Shown here: one piece after another, positions 14,478 to 16,600 of the stretch
Numbering within the stretch: the stretch's first letter is position 1
Layout: every line of letters begins with the position of its first letter
Assembly (NCBI GenBank): GCA_943325595.2
Contig: CALPQA020000008.1
Span: forward strand, 1-16,600
Source of the DNA: Auritidibacter sp. Marseille-P8566
GTDB lineage: Bacteria > Bacteroidota > Bacteroidia > Flavobacteriales > Flavobacteriaceae
Reading direction: 5' to 3'
Length of the DNA stretch: 16,600 nt
The notes under the pieces: model-generated
Told to the model about the DNA's origin: nothing
Databases searched by the model: none
What the model saw: the letters and a program-made list of their open reading frames with translations, nothing else
Translations under genes and position numbers: made by a program

Positions 14478-15872
14478 TTATTTTGACGCTTTATTAATTG
14501 CATTTTGAACCATTTTTCGTGCCCAAACTACAGGAAATAACTCTTCAAGAAGTGTTCTGTTTTTGAAACTCAAACGCAATCCATTGCTTAAATGAAATTT
14601 TGCTTTTTTATCGTCAAGAATCATAAAGTACAGTCCTGCCAAACGATATTCTACTTCAAATTCTTCTGGGAAATATTCGGAAGCTTGTAATAAAGTTTGA
14701 ATTGCGCTTTCAAATTCTCCTAAAAACTGAAGGATATCAACCCAATACAACCAAGTATCCAATTGGTAATCACCAAATTCTACCGCTTTTCTATAACCAA
14801 ATTCTGCTTCCTCAAAAAGATTTAATTCTTTATTTATAGCGGCATATCGTTTCCAATACAAACGATTTTGGTTGTCGATGCTCAATGCTTTATTTACAAA
14901 AAATAAGGCTTTTTGGTAGTTTTTCTGACGTACGTAAAAGTCGGTAATCGCAATCCAACCTTTATCTAAAAGGGGGTCTTCGTGAACTGTTTTATTGAAA
15001 TATTTTAGCGCTAGCACTTTCTTTCCTAATTTTTCGTAACATTTCCCCATTCGGAGTAAGGCATAGGAAGTTGCATCATCTAATTCGATAGTTCGGGTGT
15101 AGCTTTCAATGGCTTCCTCATATTTTTTAAGTCTTTCAAAAGCTTTTGCTTTTTCCATGAAAGCACCTAGAAATTCATCATCGATTAGGGTTGCGAATTC
15201 AAAGGCACGAAGTGCTTCTTCATATCTTTTTAAACCGTAGTTTAGCCTTCCAATTTGATGCCAAGCAATTTCGCTGTAGGGATTTTTGTCGATGTATTTG
15301 TTTAGAAAAACAATGGCATCTTCATTTTGGTCTAAAAATTCAAAGCAATATACCACGTTGTATAATGCCGCTTGATCGTCAGTGTCTTCTTCAAGGCATT
15401 TTATAAAGTTGGCTTTTGCCAATTCTAGATTGTCCATAAATAGGTATTCCATTCCGATTAAGTTATAGACATCGGCGAAATCATCTGTATATTTTAAAGC
15501 GGTTTCTAATAATTCAACTGCTTTTTCGTGGTTGTCTCTTTTGGAATAAATATTTGCTTTTTGGATGTAAATTTCCTCATTTGTAGGTTCGATGGCGTAC
15601 AACTCATTGAGCAATTTTTCTGCTTGTTCGAGTTTGTCTTCATAAACCAACATTTCTACTTGGACTAATTTTAATCCAGTCGATTTTGGGTGTTGTTCGA
15701 GTGCTAATTTCAAGGCTTTTTTGGCCAAGGCAGCTTTTCCCATGTCGAGGTAATGAAGAATGATTTCTTCAAATTCTTCGGAATCAAAAAAGAGAACTTT
15801 GTTGGTTTTCAACATCGACTCAAACTTTGATAAGGATAAGTTGTAGTCTTCTTCGTCGTCGCTAATGTGCAT
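14478..15872 (-). CDS. Tetratricopeptide repeat protein
   Basis: A 464-residue protein made almost entirely of TPR helices, roughly ten repeats from residue 40 to 445, with consensus positions such as A-x-x-L/Y-x-x-A-L visible in YEEALRAFEFA, YEEAIESYTRTI and YQKALFFVNKAL. The N-terminus is acidic (MHISDDEEDYNLS). There is no signal peptide or membrane segment, so it is probably a cytoplasmic scaffold or adaptor; the partner is unknown. It is the first gene of a unit with aroE, which follows after 7 bases, and the start at 15872 is the only ATG that fits the gene's beginning. Upstream lies a 211-base gap with a candidate promoter and a structured element. Confidence 0.88.
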   Translation of the reverse strand: MHISDDEEDYNLSLSKFESMLKTNKVLFFDSEEFEEIILHYLDMGKAALAKKALKLALEQHPKSTGLKLVQVEMLVYEDKLEQAEKLLNELYAIEPTNEEIYIQKANIYSKRDNHEKAVELLETALKYTDDFADVYNLIGMEYLFMDNLELAKANFIKCLEEDTDDQAALYNVVYCFEFLDQNEDAIVFLNKYIDKNPYSEIAWHQIGRLNYGLKRYEEALRAFEFATLIDDEFLGAFMEKAKAFERLKKYEEAIESYTRTIELDDATSYALLRMGKCYEKLGKKVLALKYFNKTVHEDPLLDKGWIAITDFYVRQKNYQKALFFVNKALSIDNQNRLYWKRYAAINKELNLFEEAEFGYRKAVEFGDYQLDTWLYWVDILQFLGEFESAIQTLLQASEYFPEEFEVEYRLAGLYFMILDDKKAKFHLSNGLRLSFKNRTLLEELFPVVWARKMVQNAINKASK

Positions 15873-15898
15873 ACTATTTTCTTTAATTTATCCTTGTA

Positions 15899-15906
15899 TA
15901 AAGGTA
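15899..15906 (-). promoter_or_regulatory. Weak candidate -7 element for the TPR-aroE unit
   Basis: On the minus strand TACCTTTA matches TAnnTTTG except for the last base and lies 27 bases before the TPR start codon. The -33 region 19 bases upstream reads TTCA, a poor match to TTTG. It is listed because it is the best candidate in the gap. Confidence 0.3.
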
Positions 15907-15990
15907 AGGATTTAATTTTATTTTGTGAAGGAAGGGCTTTTTTTTGTGAACAATTTAATTAACAACTCCTACTCTTAAAATCCCGAATTT

Positions 15991-16075
15991 CCTAGCCCCG
16001 ATGGAAGGGAAAATCCCGCTTTATTGCTCGGTACGAGGCAATAAAGTGGATTGGAATGACAGCGGGAATAGCTCC
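15991..16075 (-). ncRNA. Structured intergenic element, candidate Flavo-1-like RNA or flavobacterial intergenic repeat
   Basis: An 85-base GC-richer island in an AT-rich gap. On the minus strand it begins GGAGCTATTCCCGCT and ends ATCGGGGCTAGG. Inside is a 12-pair hairpin with one bulged base and a 3-base loop (8 pairs 16039-16046 with 16019-16026, then CTCG with CGAG). An outer stem pairs TCCCG-type arms at 16063-16067 and 16014-16018. From memory, the flanking words resemble a family of elements that recur between flavobacterial genes, and perhaps the Flavo-1 RNA motif; I cannot verify this here. The strand is assigned by analogy and by the orientation of both flanking genes. It lies directly behind the aminotransferase stop and about 120 bases before the TPR gene. 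Confidence 0.5.
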
Positions 16076-16083
16076 AAAAAAGA

Positions 16084-16600
16084 CTAATTTTCGTTAATAA
16101 TTTCGTTCATTGCTTCGAGAATTATCTTACAGCCTTCTTCAATTTCTTCGGTAGAAATCGTGAGTGGCGGTGTAATTCTTATGGCGCAACCTTCGAAGAG
16201 TAACCAAAACAATATCAGGCCTTTATCCTGACATTTGAAGATTACTTTGTTGGTGATTTCAGGGTTTTCGGTCATTGCGGCCAACATTAATCCTTCTCCT
16301 CGGATTTCTTTAATCAATGGGTGTACCAAAAGCATGCGGAACAGTTTTTCTTTGGCTAAAGTGTCCGTCATTATTGAGGTTTCGGTCAGTTCTTGCAATG
16401 TTGCCAAACACGCTGCAGCAATGACAGGGTGTCCACCAAAGGTTGTGATGTGCCCTAATTTGGGATTGTCGCTCAATAAATCCATGTGTTTTTGAGACGC
16501 TGTGAAACCGCCAACGGGCATTCCTCCGCCCATTCCTTTGCCCATAATTACGATATCGTGAACGACATCGTAGTTTTGAAAACCGAATAATTTACCTGTT
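16084..16600 (-). CDS. Class III PLP-dependent aminotransferase, C-terminal part
   Basis: This is the 3' part of a gene that starts right of the window. The frame is open through base 16600, so the ATG at 16545 is internal. The visible 171 residues begin TGKLFGFQNYDVVHD and contain the PLP-lysine motif IMGKGMGGGMPVGGF, where the Lys forms the Schiff base, then TTFGGHPVIAAA and the C-terminal FEGCAIRITPPLTIS with the substrate carboxylate-binding Arg. These are signatures of the acetylornithine/ornithine and 4-aminobutyrate aminotransferase group. The substrate cannot be assigned from this part; the family in flavobacteria is often annotated only as aspartate aminotransferase family protein. 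The stop is 9 bases from the structured element at 15991-16075. Confidence 0.9.
   Translation of the reverse strand, partial: TGKLFGFQNYDVVHDIVIMGKGMGGGMPVGGFTASQKHMDLLSDNPKLGHITTFGGHPVIAAACLATLQELTETSIMTDTLAKEKLFRMLLVHPLIKEIRGEGLMLAAMTENPEITNKVIFKCQDKGLILFWLLFEGCAIRITPPLTISTEEIEEGCKIILEAMNEIINEN

Noticed and set aside
1..16600. Mobile elements, CRISPR arrays, prophage, tRNA or rRNA genes
   Set aside because: No transposase, integrase, repeat-spacer pattern or RNA gene structure was seen; gene content and order look like stable chromosomal core.

Overview
The window looks like chromosomal DNA from a member of the Bacteroidota, most likely Flavobacteriaceae and Flavobacterium-like. The evidence is the low GC content, a cbb3 oxidase locus with a fused CcoN-CcoO subunit, promoters of the Bacteroidota type (TAnnTTTG), starts without clear Shine-Dalgarno sequences, and neighbours typical of flavobacteria (a DUF349 repeat protein and a TPR-aroE pair). 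I see no mobile element, phage gene, CRISPR array, tRNA or rRNA. No gap between genes exceeds 300 bases.

Layout: the 3' part of mazG (1-402, +) converges with a Crp/Fnr-family regulator (411-1091, -). Divergent from the regulator is a microaerobic respiration block on the + strand: ccoI (copper P-type ATPase), ccoS, a fused ccoNO, ccoQ, ccoP, ccoG, ccoH/fixH and a TauE/SafE-like membrane protein, ending at 10035. Convergent with it, two bases away, is hemN (10038-11402, -), the oxygen-independent coproporphyrinogen III oxidase. Beyond a clear terminator lies a minus-strand block: a DUF349 protein, aroE and a TPR protein. A structured intergenic element (about 15991-16075), possibly an RNA of the Flavo-1 type, follows, and then the 3' part of a class III PLP aminotransferase runs off the right edge.

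The most interesting signal is regulatory. Three perfect inverted repeats of the form ATGAY-N4-RTCAT occur: between the regulator and ccoI (centre 1140.5), upstream of ccoS (centre 3637.5) and upstream of hemN (centre 11461.5). In all three, the first base of a TAnnTTTG-like -7 element lies exactly 29.5 bases downstream of the palindrome centre. This would put the operator near -41.5 of the start of transcription, the classical class II activator position, where the -33 box would otherwise be. The first repeat also overlaps the upstream part of the regulator's own promoter at a different distance, which suggests autorepression. I infer that the regulator at 411-1091 is the protein that binds these sites and that the window holds a compact low-oxygen regulon: oxidase subunits, copper delivery and assembly, and anaerobic haem synthesis.

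The individual enzymes are known families. The less ordinary points are the FNR-like regulator with a rearranged N-terminal cysteine pattern and a changed recognition helix, the CcoNO fusion, a CcoP with a single haem c motif, an intercistronic hairpin before ccoP, and the structured element near the right end.
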